The notes below the pieces were generated by a model. That model did not search any database. It was not told the DNA's origin and saw only the letters and a program-made list of their open reading frames with translations. A DNA stretch of 64,000 nt. Source: CAVYXZ01 sp965223835 (GTDB lineage: Bacteria; Chloroflexota; Anaerolineae; Aggregatilineales; Phototrophicaceae). The translations under genes were made by a program, and so were the position numbers. Shown here one piece after another: positions 1-8,068 of this stretch (within the stretch, counting starts at the first letter, position 1; every line of letters begins with the position of its first letter). The DNA lies in assembly GCA_965223835.1 (NCBI GenBank), contig CBDCXQ010000001.1:4836001-4900000 (forward strand). Reading direction: 5' to 3'.

Positions 1-2
1 AC

Positions 3-290
3 AAGATTGCCAGTCTGTACAAAACCTTTCCGCCTGACGAAGCTCGCCGTATTGCTCGCAAACTTGAGTTTCATTTCACGCCCGTTCATGGCAGTTGGCT
101 CAACATGGCTGAAATTGAACTGGCGGTGCTGTCCAAGCAGTGTCTCAATCGCCGTATTCCGACACTTGCGAAGCTGCGGCACCAACTCTCTATGTGGCAG
201 GCTGAACGCAACACCAACAAGCATACTGTCCAATGGCTTTTCACTTGTCAGAAAGCACGCCAAACTATGGCCCGATTATATCCGTCTTAA
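3..290 (+). CDS. IS630-family transposase, C-terminal part (cut by window start)
   Basis: Reading frame 3 is open from the first base to a TAA at 288-290. It encodes the end of a DDE transposase: the stretch HFTPVHGSWLNMAEIE contains the Pro-x-His-x-Ser-Trp-Leu-Asn block and the last catalytic Glu typical of IS630/Tc1-like enzymes. It continues with the Arg-rich region and a W-x-Phe-Thr-x4-Ala-Arg motif ending in RLYPS, as in complete family members. The N-terminal half lies before the window, so it is unknown whether the element is intact. A 12-bp inverted repeat pair lies just downstream. Confidence 0.85.
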   Translation, partial: KIASLYKTFPPDEARRIARKLEFHFTPVHGSWLNMAEIELAVLSKQCLNRRIPTLAKLRHQLSMWQAERNTNKHTVQWLFTCQKARQTMARLYPS

Positions 291-308
291 TCCATATGCT
301 GGTCTACT

Positions 309-412
309 AGGGGATTATCCCCTAATTGCACGTATATAGGGATAACTGTTGAGGGAATAATCGCCATTAATTACCCATTCTTCCTGGACCCCAAGTGAAT
401 GGATAATCCCCT
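309..412. repeat. 12-bp inverted repeat pair beside the transposase
   Basis: The 12 bases AGGGGATTATCC at 309-320 recur as the exact reverse complement at 401-412. The left copy also continues into a near-palindrome (309-323). The pair starts 19 bases after the transposase stop, where an IS630 end would be expected, but the second copy could belong to a neighbouring or degenerate element. No flanking TA duplication can be tested because the left end is outside the window. Confidence 0.4.
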
Positions 413-472
413 TTTTCCATGAACGAGCCTCATTGATACTGACTGTTGGTGCTATATGATCGCCTATAATTT

Positions 473-607
473 CTATTGGAGGATGGGTTGCTCAATAAAT
501 TCCACACCTGAGAAATCTTCCAATAACTGTTGATACTGTTTTCGCGCCTGCACTTTCCAATATTTCTTACTGGCCTCTGCCAGACGTTGTTCCAGTTCTT
601 CATTCAT
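473..607 (-). CDS. Small hypothetical protein, 44 aa
   Basis: A short minus-strand frame starts at ATG 607 and ends at TAG 473. The product is charged and helix-prone (MNEELEQRLAEASKKYWK at the start, then a Gln/Arg-rich helix and VEFIEQPILQ at the end). An in-frame TGA lies 12 bases upstream of the ATG, so the start is fixed. No clear ribosome-binding site is seen. Amphipathic N-terminal helices of this sort occur in small antitoxin-like proteins, but no toxin lies next to it. It sits between a transposase remnant and typA, so it may be debris. Confidence 0.35.
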   Translation of the reverse strand: MNEELEQRLAEASKKYWKVQARKQYQQLLEDFSGVEFIEQPILQ

Positions 608-694
608 CTTTGCTTGATTTCAGGGTTTGCTAACAACAATAGTATACTACATCAAATCTTAATCGACTCCATCTACCACCTTTAGGCCATACTC

Positions 695-703
695 TGCTAC
701 AAT
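695..703 (+). promoter_or_regulatory. Extended -10 box upstream of typA
   Basis: TGCTACAAT matches an extended -10 element (TGnTAnnnT). It lies 67 bases before the GTG start of typA. No convincing -35 is present 17 bases upstream, which fits extended -10 promoters. The same box recurs upstream of other genes in this window. Confidence 0.45.
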
Positions 704-770
704 AAGTTCGAAAGGGCGCGCATCTCTGCCGCGTCTCTTTTTATGCCAATCAGTCAACAGGAAATGCAAC

Positions 771-2618
771 GTGCTGCAACGCGACGATATTCGAAACATC
801 GCCATCATCGCTCATGTCGATCATGGTAAAACCACCCTGGTCGATGGGATGCTCAAACAGGCCAAAGTCTTCCGCGAGAATCAACAGACCGAGGAGCGCA
901 TCCTCGATTCTAACGATCTCGAACGCGAACGCGGGATCACCATTCTGGCGAAGAACACCGCCGTCACCTACAACGACGTCAAGATCAACATCGTCGATAC
1001 CCCCGGCCATGCCGATTTCGGCGGTGAAGTCGAGCGCGTGCTCAACATGGTTGATGGTGCCCTCCTGCTGATTGATGCCGTTGAAGGCCCCATGCCGCAA
1101 ACGCGCTTTGTCCTGCGCAAGGCGCTGTCACTGGGCCTGCGCATCATCGTCGTCATCAACAAAGTGGACCGGCCTCATGCCCGCCCGGAAGCCGCCCTCA
1201 ACGAGACGTTTGACTTATTCGTCGAACTCGGCGCATCCGATGAGCAGGCCGATTTCCCGGTGGTCTATGCCATCGGCCTCAGCGCCCAGGCCGGTTATGA
1301 AGCGGATGCGTTAACACCCAATCTGGCCCCGCTGTTCGAGACCATCATCAACGAAGTCGCACCGCCACAGGTCGATCCCGCTGCGCCGCCGCAATTGCTG
1401 GTGACAACGCTGGAATATGACAACTACAAGGGTCAGATCGGCGTCGGAAGGTTGCAATCCGGTACGCTAAAACGTGGGATGCCCGTCGCCCGCATCACCC
1501 CGCAGGGCGACAAATTAACCGGACGGCTGGAATACCTGTTCACGTTTCACAACCTGGAACGCCAGGAAGTCGATTCAGTGGCCGCCGGGGAGATCGTGGC
1601 CTTCGCCGGCTTCGATCAAATCAATATCAGCGACACCATCGCCGACCCCAGCGTTGATGTGGGCCTGCCGCCCATCAGCGTCGAAGAACCCACCGTCCGC
1701 ATGACCTTTGGCGTGAATACCTCGCCGTTTGCCGGGCGCGAGGGCAAAACCGGCTGGGGCACGTCGCGGCGACTGCGCGAACGCCTGTACAACGAGACTC
1801 GCAGCAACGTTGCCCTGCGCGTACAGGATGGCGAAACGGCAGATCGCTTTATCGTCAGCGGGCGCGGTGAACTGCATCTCGGCATTCTCATCGAGAACAT
1901 GCGCCGCGAAGGCTACGAATTCGACGTGAGCAAGCCCGAAGTCATCTTCCGTGACGACCCCGAAACCGGCGAAATGTTGGAACCGGTCGAAGAAGTCCAT
2001 ATCGAAGTAGCCGATGACATGGCCGGGACCGTCTTCGAACTCATGGGCGAACGGCACGGCACCATGACCAATATGTCCAGCGAGAGCGGCACGACCTATA
2101 TCACCTATCTGATTCCGACGCGCCTGTTGATCGGTTTTCAATCACAATTTGTCCGCGCCACCAGTGGTCTCGGTCAGGTGCACAGCCTGTTTCATGGCTA
2201 CGAACCGGTTGCACGGCATCCCTCACCGGAGCGGCAGTTCGGTAGTCTGGTTGCCGATCAAAACGGTGTCAGCACCAGCTATGCTTTGCTCAATGCCCAG
2301 CAGCGTGGCGCGTTCTTCATCCCGCCCGGCACCGAAGTTTATGAAGGCATGGTCGTCGGCGAACACATTCGGCGTGGTGATCTGTCCATCAACGTCGCCA
2401 AAGCCAAGCACGTCACCAATCATCGCGGCAAGCCCAGCGAAACCGTTGATGGCCTCACGCCCGCCCGCAACCTGAGCCTGGATGACTGCATCGAATTTCT
2501 GGCCGATGACGAACTGCTGGAAGTCACGCCCACCAGCCTGCGCCTGCGCAAACGCATCCTTAACAATCACGACCGGCAGAAAGCGGAAAAGCGCAAGCGA
2601 GATCTCGTCGCCGGGTAA
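771..2618 (+). CDS. typA: Ribosome-associated translational GTPase TypA/BipA
   Basis: The 615-residue product has the normal length and order for TypA/BipA. The GTPase domain shows G1 AHVDHGKTT (residues 14-22), G2 RGIT (54-57), G3 DTPGH (76-80) and G4 NKVD (130-133). These are followed by the EF-Tu-like domain 2, an EF-G-like alpha/beta domain (ERHGTMTNM) and the TypA-specific C-terminal domain (HVTNHRGKPSETVDGL). The family binds the ribosome and acts in 50S assembly and in cold or stress adaptation. The start is GTG at 771 with an AGGAA site (about 760-764) upstream. An ATG at 764 is in another frame. The gene stands alone, followed by a dispersed repeat. Confidence 0.96.
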   Translation: MLQRDDIRNIAIIAHVDHGKTTLVDGMLKQAKVFRENQQTEERILDSNDLERERGITILAKNTAVTYNDVKINIVDTPGHADFGGEVERVLNMVDGALLLIDAVEGPMPQTRFVLRKALSLGLRIIVVINKVDRPHARPEAALNETFDLFVELGASDEQADFPVVYAIGLSAQAGYEADALTPNLAPLFETIINEVAPPQVDPAAPPQLLVTTLEYDNYKGQIGVGRLQSGTLKRGMPVARITPQGDKLTGRLEYLFTFHNLERQEVDSVAAGEIVAFAGFDQINISDTIADPSVDVGLPPISVEEPTVRMTFGVNTSPFAGREGKTGWGTSRRLRERLYNETRSNVALRVQDGETADRFIVSGRGELHLGILIENMRREGYEFDVSKPEVIFRDDPETGEMLEPVEEVHIEVADDMAGTVFELMGERHGTMTNMSSESGTTYITYLIPTRLLIGFQSQFVRATSGLGQVHSLFHGYEPVARHPSPERQFGSLVADQNGVSTSYALLNAQQRGAFFIPPGTEVYEGMVVGEHIRRGDLSINVAKAKHVTNHRGKPSETVDGLTPARNLSLDDCIEFLADDELLEVTPTSLRLRKRILNNHDRQKAEKRKRDLVAG

Positions 2619-2670
2619 ATTTGCCGTGTTGCGGAGGGATAGGCTGCTGCCCGTCTGCTATTGCTCGATT
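2613..2670 (+). repeat. Dispersed intergenic repeat, family C, copy 1
   Basis: The stretch around GGAGGGATAGGCTGCTGCCC (from 2633) aligns over about 55 bases with 3571-3630, roughly three bases in four identical by eye. Both copies follow the stop of a plus-strand gene. Shorter relatives occur at 16291 and 56192. The copy starts inside the last codons of typA. Confidence 0.5.
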
Positions 2671-2688
2671 TGACAGAAGGTGTTGCTG

Positions 2689-3525
2689 ATGCCAGCGAAG
2701 TATGATTATGTTGCCGCTCAGGTTTACGTCTGGATGCAATCATTCAGAAGTCAGGGCTTGCAACTGGAAGACTATCTGGAAGCCGTCTTTGATGAAATTA
2801 AAGCCGCGAATATTGACCACATCGAGGGTTGGCTGCACTGGTTTGAGGACGCGGCGCAAACCACCCGCATCCGCACCGCCCTGACACAGCGCGGCATGAC
2901 GCTGCCCAGCGTCTACTGTAACGCCCGGCTGCACGACCCAGCAGCAACTTCTGCCAGCATCGAAAGGGTGATAAAGCTGGCGGCACGGGTGCGAGATGTC
3001 GGCTGCGAGATGATCGTCCTCAACCCGGAACCGCTGGATTGGAACCACCCGCTGGAGAAATCTGACGCTGAATTGCAGACGCAGGCGGCGGCCCTCAATA
3101 CAATAGGTGAGGCCTTGCAGCAGGCCGGGATGCGGCTAGTGGTCCACCACCATGACTCGGAAATGCGGCACAACGCCCGCGAGTTTTATCATGTTCTGGA
3201 ACACACGGACGCCAAAACCGTCGGCATTTGCCTCGATTTCGATTGGATTCTGCGTGGTGGGCAGTCCCCGTTAACCGTGCTTCAAGCCGTTGGTAGCTGT
3301 TTGGCGAACATCCATTTGCGCAATGGTCGTGATGGTCGCTGGACTCATGCCCTCGGCCCCGGTGACATTGATTACCACGCCATCCATACCTCGCTCAATA
3401 ACCTGAACTATCAAGGGCCGCTCGTGATTGAACTGGTGTATGAGCCGGATATTTTGCCCGCCACGTCTATCGGCGATCATCTGCAAACATCCAGAGATTA
3501 TGTGCAGTCCGTATTTGGCGTTTAA
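2689..3525 (+). CDS. Sugar phosphate isomerase/epimerase family protein (TIM barrel)
   Basis: The protein of about 278 residues is a xylose-isomerase-like TIM barrel (AP endonuclease 2 superfamily). Strand-end motifs with metal-binding candidates are visible: NPEPLDW, VVHHHDSEM, GICLDFDW, NIHLRNGRDG and PLVIELVYEP, which carry Glu, His, Asp and His residues in the usual order. The substrate cannot be told; relatives act on sugars, inositols or hydroxypyruvate. The ATG at 2689 was chosen because an AGAAGG site (2675-2680) sits eight bases before it; GTG 2680 would overlap that site. It is monocistronic between repeat copies. Confidence 0.82.
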   Translation: MPAKYDYVAAQVYVWMQSFRSQGLQLEDYLEAVFDEIKAANIDHIEGWLHWFEDAAQTTRIRTALTQRGMTLPSVYCNARLHDPAATSASIERVIKLAARVRDVGCEMIVLNPEPLDWNHPLEKSDAELQTQAAALNTIGEALQQAGMRLVVHHHDSEMRHNAREFYHVLEHTDAKTVGICLDFDWILRGGQSPLTVLQAVGSCLANIHLRNGRDGRWTHALGPGDIDYHAIHTSLNNLNYQGPLVIELVYEPDILPATSIGDHLQTSRDYVQSVFGV

Positions 3526-3570
3526 CCCCGAAAGCCAGAATGACAAGAAGCAAAAGAAAGCCCTCGTTAC

Positions 3571-3630
3571 GGGGAAAATTCGCGGTGTACTGTAGGGATG
3601 GGCTACTGCCCGTCTGCTAATCGAATCATT
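3571..3630 (+). repeat. Dispersed intergenic repeat, family C, copy 2
   Basis: This is the second copy of the repeat seen at 2613-2670, sharing TAGGGATGGGCTACTGCCCG-type sequence followed by TCTGCTA. It begins 45 bases after the isomerase gene. It may form a weak stem through GGGC and GCCC. Confidence 0.5.
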
Positions 3631-3707
3631 GGCATCGTTTCGTCGGGGTTGGCATGAGGCGATAACCAATCAAACATATCCCGTTTCAACCTTATGGAAA
3701 TCTCTCG

Positions 3708-3790
3708 ATGACGAGTGAGCAACTAATCCGTGTTGATTACTCTGCACAATTCCAGAAAGACCTAAATAAACTTCACCGGAAATATCAACC
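3708..3790 (+). pseudogene. RelE/ParE-like toxin gene fragment
   Basis: An ATG at 3708 begins MTSEQLIRVDYSAQFQKDLN and then KLHRKYQ, which resembles the N-terminal strand and first helix of RelE/ParE/YafQ toxins (an S-x-x-F-x-x-D-L-x-x-L pattern). After about 27 residues the likeness stops. The frame runs on through low-quality sequence to 3926, overlapping the 3' end of the opposite HIT-fusion gene. No antitoxin gene is adjacent. I read this as the 5' stub of a broken toxin gene. Confidence 0.4.
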
Positions 3791-3803
3791 ACAACACACA
3801 CGT

Positions 3804-4913
3804 TTATCCCCCACCGACGCCCTTTGGCTTTCCAACCGCCATCCAAGCGATTTCGCTATGGCTATATATTCCGCCGTAAATAGTGGTTCTTGTAACACAC
3901 CCTACGATAAGTGCTCTTTGTCTTAAACTCTGTAACGATTCGGCCCTTATTGGCTTCCGCATTGTCCTAACAAATGGTGGCAGGTCTATTTCACTTCCCG
4001 CTTCTTCAGCAAAAACTCGCTGAACGGCATAAGCCAAATCGCCATCGACCTCAGACTGATGCTCTGACAACCACTCCATTCCACGTCGAACCATAGATTG
4101 ATGATCGCCGCTTATAGACGTATGACCGGCACGGATGAGGCACAACAGCGCCGCCGCTGTGCGATCAAGATCATCGGCCCAACTGCCATTCTCAGTCTGT
4201 GTCCGTAACAGCCACTGGAATCGATCCTCGATAGTCGGCAGGTCCAGACCATCCGGCATATCATCAGGCCAACAGCCAATTGCTTTCAACGCATCCACAG
4301 CCTCAAGAAGGTATTCTTCAAGATAATTTCGTAATTGGATACCCTCACGCCCCCGCCTAAATAATGCGATCAATTCGCCAACAGTAGATATTTCGGCACG
4401 CCGAATAGAATTATAATGTCTGGTGTATAAATCCAGTTCCTCGATTGGCGTGACATTTTCCATATCGGTGAGTTGCCGCCGTACAGCCAACCCAATCTTA
4501 TTCATCGCCGCTTCACTCACCCGTTCCGCTTCCGACACGCCCAGATATTTAAAAATATCCGGCCCGCGATAATCGTTCGGCAGGTCCGCCATGCGCGGCA
4601 CCACATGAAAATGCACATGTCCATGACCCGCCGCCTCCGCGAACTGTACGACATACGTTTTCTCGCAGCCCGTTGCTGCCTGCAACGCCATCGACACTCG
4701 CCGAAGCAATGGCCCCAGTTCCGCCGCTTCTCCCGCCGACAGATCCGCAATCGCCGCCCGATGAAACCGTGCAATCAGTACCAGCCAGCCGGGGAGCGAC
4801 GTGTTATACGCATGAGCCACATCCCAGTGTTCGATCCGGTAGATGTTGTCCCACAACGGCGCAGTTCCCGCGTCACGTCGCCGGGTGAGTTCGCAGGTAA
4901 GACAGTCAGTCAT
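3804..4913 (-). CDS. HIT-domain protein fused to RNA polymerase alpha-CTD-like and QW-repeat-like regions
   Basis: The 369-residue protein has three parts. Residues 1-110 are a HIT nucleotide-hydrolase domain with a C4-x2-C7 pair and the catalytic H97-G-H99-V-H101-F-H103 triad. Residues about 154-215 (PIEELDLYTRHYN, then RRAEISTVGELI and LRN) match the C-terminal domain of RNA polymerase alpha. Residues about 230-262 (FQWLLRTQTENGSW, then TAAALLCLIRAG) resemble a prenyltransferase/squalene-cyclase QW repeat. HIT proteins cleave nucleotide phosphate bonds; the other parts suggest nucleic-acid or protein contact, which is inference. The last 35 residues look degenerate and may reflect a rearrangement next to the toxin stub. 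The ATG overlaps the upstream stop in ATGA, so translation is probably coupled. Confidence 0.85.
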   Translation of the reverse strand: MTDCLTCELTRRRDAGTAPLWDNIYRIEHWDVAHAYNTSLPGWLVLIARFHRAAIADLSAGEAAELGPLLRRVSMALQAATGCEKTYVVQFAEAAGHGHVHFHVVPRMADLPNDYRGPDIFKYLGVSEAERVSEAAMNKIGLAVRRQLTDMENVTPIEELDLYTRHYNSIRRAEISTVGELIALFRRGREGIQLRNYLEEYLLEAVDALKAIGCWPDDMPDGLDLPTIEDRFQWLLRTQTENGSWADDLDRTAAALLCLIRAGHTSISGDHQSMVRRGMEWLSEHQSEVDGDLAYAVQRVFAEEAGSEIDLPPFVRTMRKPIRAESLQSLRQRALIVGCVTRTTIYGGIYSHSEIAWMAVGKPKGVGGG

Positions 4914-5500
4914 GTGATTTTCTCTTTCTCAAACAAGTGCGGCGCATAGTGCAGCAGGTCTTTGCCCAGCGGCGTTTGCTTGAATTTTTCGCGGTCCATT
5001 TCGAGGTTGAAGTTCGATTGGCGCGGGATGATGGCCCAGTATTGCAGCGGCAGCCAGCGTTCCATCACATGGTCGAACCCGGTGATCTTCATAAAGGGGT
5101 GCGCATTCACATCTACGCGCTCGGTATAGCGAATGACGTTCTCGCGGTTGCGCTCAATCGCCACAAACGCGAACGCGTCTAGATTATCCCATGTTGTCCG
5201 CCCGTGGACGCCCGACGCATAATACTCTACGCCAGCTTCACTGATGATCAACCGGTCCACGAACACCATATGGCCGACCCACCACAAGCTGATTCCCGCC
5301 AGCGCGACCAGAATCATGCCGCCAAAGATCAGCAACACATTCTGCAACGACGTTAGCGAGTCGAGTTCTGTACGGATGCCTTCCTCAGCAATCCAAACGA
5401 ATATCAACGCCAGCGCCGATTCACCGACCAGGAGCAAGCCTCTTACCCACACCGGCAGCCGGTAAACCCGTTCCCCCCGCTTATGTCGCGCCGCCATCAT
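4910..5500 (-). CDS. Membrane protein of unknown function, 196 aa
   Basis: Two hydrophobic segments (about residues 19-38 and 55-77) are followed by a soluble region with alternating strands (IISEAGVEYYASGVHGRTTW, LDAFAFVAIER). This is reminiscent of PH-like domains found after two-helix hairpins. The function is not recognised. The gene comes first in a two-gene operon and its TGA overlaps the ATG of the HIT-fusion gene. A TGTTACAAT box lies about 30 bases upstream. An alternative start one codon later (5497) is equally possible. Confidence 0.78.
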   Translation of the reverse strand: MMAARHKRGERVYRLPVWVRGLLLVGESALALIFVWIAEEGIRTELDSLTSLQNVLLIFGGMILVALAGISLWWVGHMVFVDRLIISEAGVEYYASGVHGRTTWDNLDAFAFVAIERNRENVIRYTERVDVNAHPFMKITGFDHVMERWLPLQYWAIIPRQSNFNLEMDREKFKQTPLGKDLLHYAPHLFEKEKIT

Positions 5501-5530
5501 GCGCCCTTATTGACAACCGGTATTGCACCT

Positions 5531-5539
5531 ATTGTAACA
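5531..5539 (-). promoter_or_regulatory. Extended -10 box for the 4910-5500 operon
   Basis: On the minus strand these bases read TGTTACAAT, one base from the TGCTACAAT box seen elsewhere. It lies 30 bases before the ATG at 5500, a reasonable leader with an AAGGG site. Confidence 0.4.
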
Positions 5540-5580
5540 GGACTTGATCTGGCTGCGGCTGCCCTAAAGATTGGGTCGTG

Positions 5581-5949
5581 TCAGACCTTAATCACCCCGG
5601 CCACGAGCACCACGCCATAGGCCAGCAACAACCAGGCCCCAAATGGTCCAGCAGCAACGGCTGGCATATTCGGGAACACATCAACAAAGGCGTTGACGAC
5701 GAGCCCATCAATCAATTGTCCCGGCAGCACCAGCAAAATCGCCGCCAGATAACGTTCGTTTTGCGGCAAATTGCGCCAGCGAAAGATGGCCTGCGCGACG
5801 ATGAAGAGCGCCACCGCCGTTAAAGCCCAGATCACGATCATCACCACCGAATTGTCGGTCAAGAAAAAGCGTTGACCCGCCAGCCGCACCACAATCGTCG
5901 CCACCAGCCAGATGGCGAACCCAATTCCCAGAAACAAACGCCGATTCAT
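5581..5949 (-). CDS. DUF5367-like four-helix membrane protein
   Basis: The 122-residue protein has four hydrophobic segments and little else. Motifs such as the Trp-rich first helix, RLAGQRFF after it, ILLVLPGQLIDGLVV and PFGAWLLLAYGVVLVAG recall the DUF5367 family. That assignment is from memory of the family pattern. No function is established. Start ATG at 5949 follows a GAGAT site. Confidence 0.72.
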   Translation of the reverse strand: MNRRLFLGIGFAIWLVATIVVRLAGQRFFLTDNSVVMIVIWALTAVALFIVAQAIFRWRNLPQNERYLAAILLVLPGQLIDGLVVNAFVDVFPNMPAVAAGPFGAWLLLAYGVVLVAGVIKV

Positions 5950-6037
5950 GCACCGATCTCTTGCTTATTAGACAGTAATAACCTATTCAAAAGCGCTGTT
6001 GGCGAACGCATCTGAGCACTATTTCTGTATATATCAA

Positions 6038-6117
6038 CTCCCTCCTTCCCTTCGGGACACCTCCCCCAATGCGTCTGCGAAGCGTGCCTGTGGCATGGGG
6101 GAGGCTGGGAGGGGGTG
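6038..6117. repeat. Dispersed hairpin repeat, family A, copy 1
   Basis: This 80-base intergenic block has C-rich left and G-rich right ends that pair (CACCTCCCCCAATGC against GCATGGGGGAGG). It carries CCCTTCGGGACACCTCCCCC, which recurs exactly in the block at 50062-50187. Both copies also contain GCGTGCCTGTG before the G-rich arm. It fills most of the 306-base gap between 5950 and 6255. Confidence 0.6.
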
Positions 6118-6223
6118 ACGCGCAACAATGGTTCACCAAAAACGAATCGACCAACAGTATCATTCTGCCAGCTGACCCGCTGCCATGCCCAGATTATTCG
6201 CTGCCATTTACTGCCAGTTCAAC

Positions 6224-6229
6224 TACAAT
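6224..6229 (+). promoter_or_regulatory. TACAAT -10 box upstream of the ParB-like gene
   Basis: TACAAT lies 26 bases before the ATG at 6256. An AGGAGA ribosome-binding site sits between them at 6242-6247. No strong -35 is apparent. Confidence 0.35.
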
Positions 6230-6255
6230 AGACAAACACTCAGGAGATTGTGTTA

Positions 6256-6714
6256 ATGCACGACCAGCCCAGCCCCTATCGGCAGCGGCAAATCGCCCAA
6301 CATGCTAATGATTTGTTTGAACGAGTCTATTTCCGCGGACAGCTCAAACAATGGATCGCCCGCTTCATGCGGCAATCGCGTGACTTGCCGCTACTCAGCA
6401 AAGTCGAGGGAAAGTATCCGGCTGTCCCGATAGTAGAACTGGGCGACCAACCGGTACGACTGGAGAACATTATTGGCACCACGGCTCGCCGCAACTTTGA
6501 TCGCGATTTTTACCCCTTGCAACGGCGCAGCAAAAACCGCTGGACCAGCATTGCTCAGGCCATGATGACCGATCAAACCAGTCTACCACTGATTGAGGTG
6601 GTTCAGGTGGGGACAGATTATTTCGTCACCGATGGCAATCATCGCGTTTCCGTCGCCAAAGCCCTTAACCACCTCTACATTGATGGCAATGTCACCCGCT
6701 GGGAGATTGACTAA
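6256..6714 (+). CDS. ParB-like N-terminal-domain protein
   Basis: The 152-residue protein ends in a region typical of ParB/Srx-like folds: LPLIEVVQVGTDYFVTDGNH followed by RVSVAKAL. The Asp-Gly-x-His-Arg motif is the nucleotide/phosphate-binding signature. The N-terminal half is Arg-rich and helical (FMRQSRDLPLL). It lacks the helix-turn-helix and dimer domains of a true ParB, so it is unlikely to be a partition protein; relatives are uncharacterised. ATG 6256 was chosen over GTG 6250 because of AGGAGA eight bases upstream. Its TAA overlaps the stop of the convergent gene in CTAA. Confidence 0.65.
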   Translation: MHDQPSPYRQRQIAQHANDLFERVYFRGQLKQWIARFMRQSRDLPLLSKVEGKYPAVPIVELGDQPVRLENIIGTTARRNFDRDFYPLQRRSKNRWTSIAQAMMTDQTSLPLIEVVQVGTDYFVTDGNHRVSVAKALNHLYIDGNVTRWEID

Positions 6715-7064
6715 GGTTCCAGCAATTGACCAAAGGCCGGGTCATTATTCACAATCAATATTTCAACAATCTTCCCGTCAGCCACCCGCAAATATTCCGC
6801 GCCGACAAACATACCGCCATTCTCAGCGGTCCATTCCAGAATGACAAACGCTTCATTATCGGCATAAATTCGCTTTAGAAAACGCACACCGACCAATCCC
6901 GCACCATACGACCAGCACACCTGGAACATTTCATCCGCACTATTCGCCTGATCCTGGGGGCTGCGAAAGCGGACATCAGCTGCCAGTACCGCCTGTGCCA
7001 GCGACCAATCCCGGCGGACCCATGCCGTATAGTACCGCGCAATAATCCCGGCAATTTCACTCAT
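6711..7064 (-). CDS. SnoaL/NTF2-like fold protein
   Basis: This is a compact 117-residue protein with the NTF2-like pattern: an N-terminal helix pair (IIARYYTAWVRRDWSLAQAV), then LAADVRFRSP, and alternating strands ending in EYLRVADGKIVEILIVNNDP. Such proteins are small ligand-binding or isomerase-like domains; no substrate can be assigned. An AGAGGGG site precedes ATG 7064. It converges on and overlaps the previous gene by four bases. Confidence 0.72.
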   Translation of the reverse strand: MSEIAGIIARYYTAWVRRDWSLAQAVLAADVRFRSPQDQANSADEMFQVCWSYGAGLVGVRFLKRIYADNEAFVILEWTAENGGMFVGAEYLRVADGKIVEILIVNNDPAFGQLLEP

Positions 7065-7178
7065 AAATTATCCCCTCTTACCCTGCGAATAAGTGTAGAT
7101 TCATTTATTACGATTTGCCAACCGGTGCAATTCAGGTTACAACCTGCTAAATCTCGTAACAGTCGTAGGCAAATTGAT

Positions 7179-8048
7179 ATGGACCTGGACCGCGACCAAC
7201 TCCAAAAAGATATTCATGCTCTCTACGCCCGTGAACATGCCGCTGTCAACACGCTTGAGCATCAGGAACGCGCTGAACAATGGGATCTATCGGGCACCCT
7301 GAATGCCGGGGGCGTACTGGTGTTCCCGCATGCCGGGGTACAAGACTGTGGCTATCAGATCGCCGCCTGTGTACAAGCTGCGCTTAGCAGTGGTGCCGAC
7401 CGCGTCATCGTCATCAGCGTGCTGCACGCCTTCACCGACGCGATGGAGCAGGCCCGCCAGCGTGTAGCCGCCGGCGGTGATCCGGCACAAGAAGAATTCT
7501 GGGGCATTCAGGGACCGGGCATTGCTGGTCGTCAAGAGTGGCGTGGCGATCATGCCCTGATTAGCTGGCGTCATTTCTGGAGAGCCGAAGTCGAGCGGCG
7601 TGGCCTGGCCCAGCCGCCACAGGTGATCGAGCGCTATCCCTATCTGGCCGGTGGCAAACCAGAACTGCTCCCCGGCATTGATGCTCTGGCGGAACTCGCC
7701 CGTGATGCGGTCATCGTCTCCACTGCCGATGCCTTTCATCATGGCATTGGCTATGGCGACCCGCCCGAAAAGGCCATGCAGCCTGATGCCGCTGGACTAG
7801 CCCACGCCCAAAAGGTCATCGAAGACGGCATGAAGATTCTCGGTGGGGGGGATTACTGGGGCTACAACCAACACTGCGTCGAAGCCAAGAGCGATGCCCG
7901 CGACGCCGGGCAGGTCTTTCGTTACCTGCGTGGCCCCATGACGGGGAGCGTCCGCGACATCACCTATTCCGACGCCTCCGAACTCTACAACCAGCCACCA
8001 CCCACCTGGGTCGCTGGCGCACTCATGGAATGGACGCTGGATAAATAG
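7179..8048 (+). CDS. Memo-like protein (class III extradiol dioxygenase superfamily)
   Basis: The 289-residue protein shows blocks in Memo order: GGVLVFPHAG (His51), a helix, VIVISVLHAF (His83), VIVSTADAFHHGIGYGDPPE and NQHCVEAKSD, giving candidate metal-site His and Cys residues. Memo proteins share the fold of LigB-type dioxygenases and are found alone or with AmmeMemoRadiSam partners; no such partners are seen here. The ATG at 7179 is preferred because the 18 residues from GTG 7125 look non-coding. Enzymatic activity is unknown. Confidence 0.6.
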   Translation: MDLDRDQLQKDIHALYAREHAAVNTLEHQERAEQWDLSGTLNAGGVLVFPHAGVQDCGYQIAACVQAALSSGADRVIVISVLHAFTDAMEQARQRVAAGGDPAQEEFWGIQGPGIAGRQEWRGDHALISWRHFWRAEVERRGLAQPPQVIERYPYLAGGKPELLPGIDALAELARDAVIVSTADAFHHGIGYGDPPEKAMQPDAAGLAHAQKVIEDGMKILGGGDYWGYNQHCVEAKSDARDAGQVFRYLRGPMTGSVRDITYSDASELYNQPPPTWVAGALMEWTLDK

Positions 8049-8068
8049 TAGCCGAGCACGTTGTAGAC

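Noticed and set aside
7..339. 110-codon frame 1 over the transposase end
   Set aside because: The neighbouring frame 3 carries the clear IS630 motifs; frame 1 is a shadow.
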